Assembly (NCBI GenBank): GCA_016933055.1
Contig: JAFGBS010000033.1
Span: forward strand, 1-64,000
DNA: 64,000 bases
Direction of reading: 5' to 3'
Source of the DNA: Promethearchaeota archaeon
GTDB taxonomy: Archaea > Asgardarchaeota > Lokiarchaeia > Sigyniarchaeales > Promethearchaeaceae
The translations under genes were made by a program, and so were the position numbers. Below the pieces are notes generated by a model. That model had not been told where the DNA came from and did not search any database. It saw only the letters and a list, made by a program, of their open reading frames with translations. Below are positions 62,650 through 64,000 of this stretch, piece by piece. Position 1 is the first letter of the stretch. Each line of letters starts with the position of its first letter.

Positions 62650-62985
62650 ATGGAAGATGAGCAAAAAAGTGAACCGCTGATCTTATGGTGGAATAGCGAT
62701 TCGGGATCATTTGAACCCACAAAATCGAAAGCAACAGAGGGTGTATTTCTGGAAATGAATGATGAAAATCGACTTTGGTTATTCAGTTATTCTGATGGGA
62801 CAAGCTTAATCATTAGAAGGACGGCGATGAGAAGGGCAAATGAAATCGCTAAAGTGGGATATGTTCATAATGGCGCCCGAAAAGGAGTAGAATACGAGTT
62901 AAAGGAAATCACCGAGGAAGATTTGCCCGAAAGTTTGAAACAAGCTCAACGTGCATGGTATGAACGTAAAAAAGAACAAGAATAA
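62650..62985 (+). CDS. Hypothetical small charged protein
   Basis: The 111 residues are hydrophilic. The middle is beta-rich (GVFLEMNDENRLWLFSYSDGTSLIIRR) and is followed by TAMRRANEIAKVGYVHNGARKGVEYELKE and an acidic/basic helical tail. The segment RRANEIAKVGYV could be a nucleic-acid or regulator-binding loop, but I cannot name a family. Confidence 0.55.
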   Translation: MEDEQKSEPLILWWNSDSGSFEPTKSKATEGVFLEMNDENRLWLFSYSDGTSLIIRRTAMRRANEIAKVGYVHNGARKGVEYELKEITEEDLPESLKQAQRAWYERKKEQE

Positions 62986-62998
62986 TTCGTAAACCTAA

Positions 62999-63006
62999 TT
63001 TTTTTT
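62999..63006 (+). terminator. T8 tract after the small charged protein gene
   Basis: Eight T lie 13 bases after the stop codon, between two convergent genes. Confidence 0.4.
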
Positions 63007-63007
63007 C

Positions 63008-63868
63008 CTACTGTATTTTTTCTCTTTGCTGGATATGTCGATCTATTGTCGATCCCAGAAGATATCCCTGCTTGTTATATAGTTCTGAGAGTTGAGATGG
63101 TAAACGTGAAAATATACCTTCATATGTATCTATTGGTTTTCCAGGAGATCCCGAATAATAGTTTTTGTTCGAAATTCCCTTCCAATCCTTAATAGCTGCA
63201 GAACGAGGCATTAAGGTATTATTTTTATCAAGATGCACACCTGGCCCAATTATTGTATGGGGAAAAACGGTAGCGTTCTCATCAATCATTACTTTTTTTA
63301 TAGTTAGATTTCCAAATATCGAATCCACAACATGACTTGCGGAAGCGCTTCCTGGATAATAACATACACCATCCCGAATCGTTGCAAATTCCAGTGTAGG
63401 AATCGTTTCCATAAATGTGACATCTTTACCAATAACATTTGCATAACCAACACGCGTTAATACTCGCTTGATCAACCATGGAAAAGGAGATTTATAAGCT
63501 AACCATACTGGAAACTTTATGATATAACCCCGATCATGGTAATATTTCAAATTTTCATCCTCTATATTGCCTTCCTTGAATGTGCGATGGAATACTCCTT
63601 CTATGGGGAGTAAATTCTTAGTCCATCTACGCGTGATGAATGTCGCAAACTCAATGACTAAGAAAATGTATAATAAGATTGCTCCAACTAAAACCATTGG
63701 AAATAGTAACCAACTCCAATACCACGGAATTCCAATCTTTTGGGTCAGTGGGTAATAATATGCGACCAGAAAAAATGAGGGATACAACGGAATTGTGAAA
63801 CTGAAAAAATTTAGAAAGAAATATTTAAGGAGGGGAAGTTGCACATTTTGGTTTCGCTGTTGTGTCAT
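63008..63868 (-). CDS. Membrane-anchored left-handed beta-helix acyltransferase-like protein
   Basis: The 286 residues start with two to three transmembrane helices (about 15-75), followed by a basic linker and a soluble C-terminal part with hexapeptide-repeat character (NVIGKDVTFMETIPTLEFATI, NLTIKKVMIDENATVFPHTIIGPGVHLDKNNTLMPRSA, then YYSGSPGKP). This resembles the membrane-bound hexapeptide transferases (for example the Pls/PglD-like branch) that acetylate or transfer acyl groups onto surface sugars or lipids. Confidence in the fold is fair, in the substrate low. Confidence 0.72.
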   Translation of the reverse strand: MTQQRNQNVQLPLLKYFFLNFFSFTIPLYPSFFLVAYYYPLTQKIGIPWYWSWLLFPMVLVGAILLYIFLVIEFATFITRRWTKNLLPIEGVFHRTFKEGNIEDENLKYYHDRGYIIKFPVWLAYKSPFPWLIKRVLTRVGYANVIGKDVTFMETIPTLEFATIRDGVCYYPGSASASHVVDSIFGNLTIKKVMIDENATVFPHTIIGPGVHLDKNNTLMPRSAAIKDWKGISNKNYYSGSPGKPIDTYEGIFSRLPSQLSELYNKQGYLLGSTIDRHIQQREKIQ

Positions 63869-64000
63869 TATGATCTGTATTCATATTTCATATTTCATCT
63901 TTACTTTCATCGATGAGAAGGGGGAACAAATTTTATAATTGAGTATCCCCGATCACTAAGTGTTATTTCGAACCAAATCAAACGAGATGATAATATATGG

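Noticed and set aside
1..64000. tRNA, rRNA, CRISPR array or insertion sequence
   Set aside because: I scanned the gaps by eye for T-loop/CCA patterns, repeated spacers and transposase motifs and saw none. A covariance-model and repeat search would be needed to rule them out fully.

Overview
The window looks like a chromosome fragment of an Asgard (Promethearchaeota) archaeon, most like the low-GC Lokiarchaeia-type lineages. The evidence is archaeal TATA-binding proteins (two of them), an RpoM/TFS-type zinc ribbon, an Lrp/AsnC regulator and frequent poly-T transcript ends. These sit beside eukaryote-signature genes: a Rag-like GTPase, a Rab-like GTPase, a Roadblock/LC7 protein, a Roadblock-GTPase fusion and longin-like proteins. 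DNA is AT-rich and genes are dense on both strands. I see no rRNA, tRNA, CRISPR array or insertion sequence. Taxonomy is inferred from gene content only.

Layout. 1-7084 is a phosphate island: the end of pstS, a fused PstC-PstA permease, pstB, phoU, a membrane-anchored repeat protein and a DUF47 PhoU-like protein. 7113-12480 is a second ABC importer on the minus strand (two non-identical ATPases, a fused double permease, a binding protein and a possible 37-residue membrane microprotein). 13087-18979 holds a Roadblock protein, a flavodoxin-like protein, a 1500-residue coiled-coil protein with a terpenoid-cyclase-like toroid, and a zinc ribbon. 19169-24836 holds a glycerophosphodiesterase, an SCP2-like protein, then the minus-strand set KaiC-like ATPase, Rab-like GTPase, Rag-like GTPase and TBP. 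25209-28385 is the three-gene FAD glycerol-3-phosphate-dehydrogenase-type operon.

30651-45931 is a carbohydrate region. The plus-strand run 36962-45931 (sugar transporter, GH38-like enzyme, RraA-like aldolase, sugar-nucleotide-type epimerase, metallo-hydrolase, IlvD/Edd dehydratase, LarA-like epimerase; gaps of 3-40 bases) reads as one sugar/sugar-acid catabolic operon. On the other strand are a class III aminotransferase abutting a kinase-like protein, and more MFS carriers. 46251-64000 is mixed: membrane proteins, a longin-like protein, a Fic protein with paired inverted repeats in front of it, a nucleotide-sugar dehydrogenase, a dehydratase activase, the Roadblock-GTPase fusion, a divergent second TBP, an MFS carrier convergent with a membrane-anchored GH63-like glycosidase, an ADP-forming acyl-CoA synthetase alpha subunit and a left-handed beta-helix acyltransferase-like protein.

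Most notable: (1) the Rag-like GTPase with eukaryote-type G domain plus C-terminal Roadblock-like domain, in an apparent operon with TBP; (2) the paired ABC ATPases whose defects are complementary, predicting one good and one dead ATP site; (3) the 1500-residue toroid/winged-helix/coiled-coil membrane protein; (4) a 36-base element with GTCG repeated every 10 bases, found upstream of both the Lrp gene and the second TBP gene; (5) the GH38-like enzyme that lacks the usual metal and nucleophile residues.
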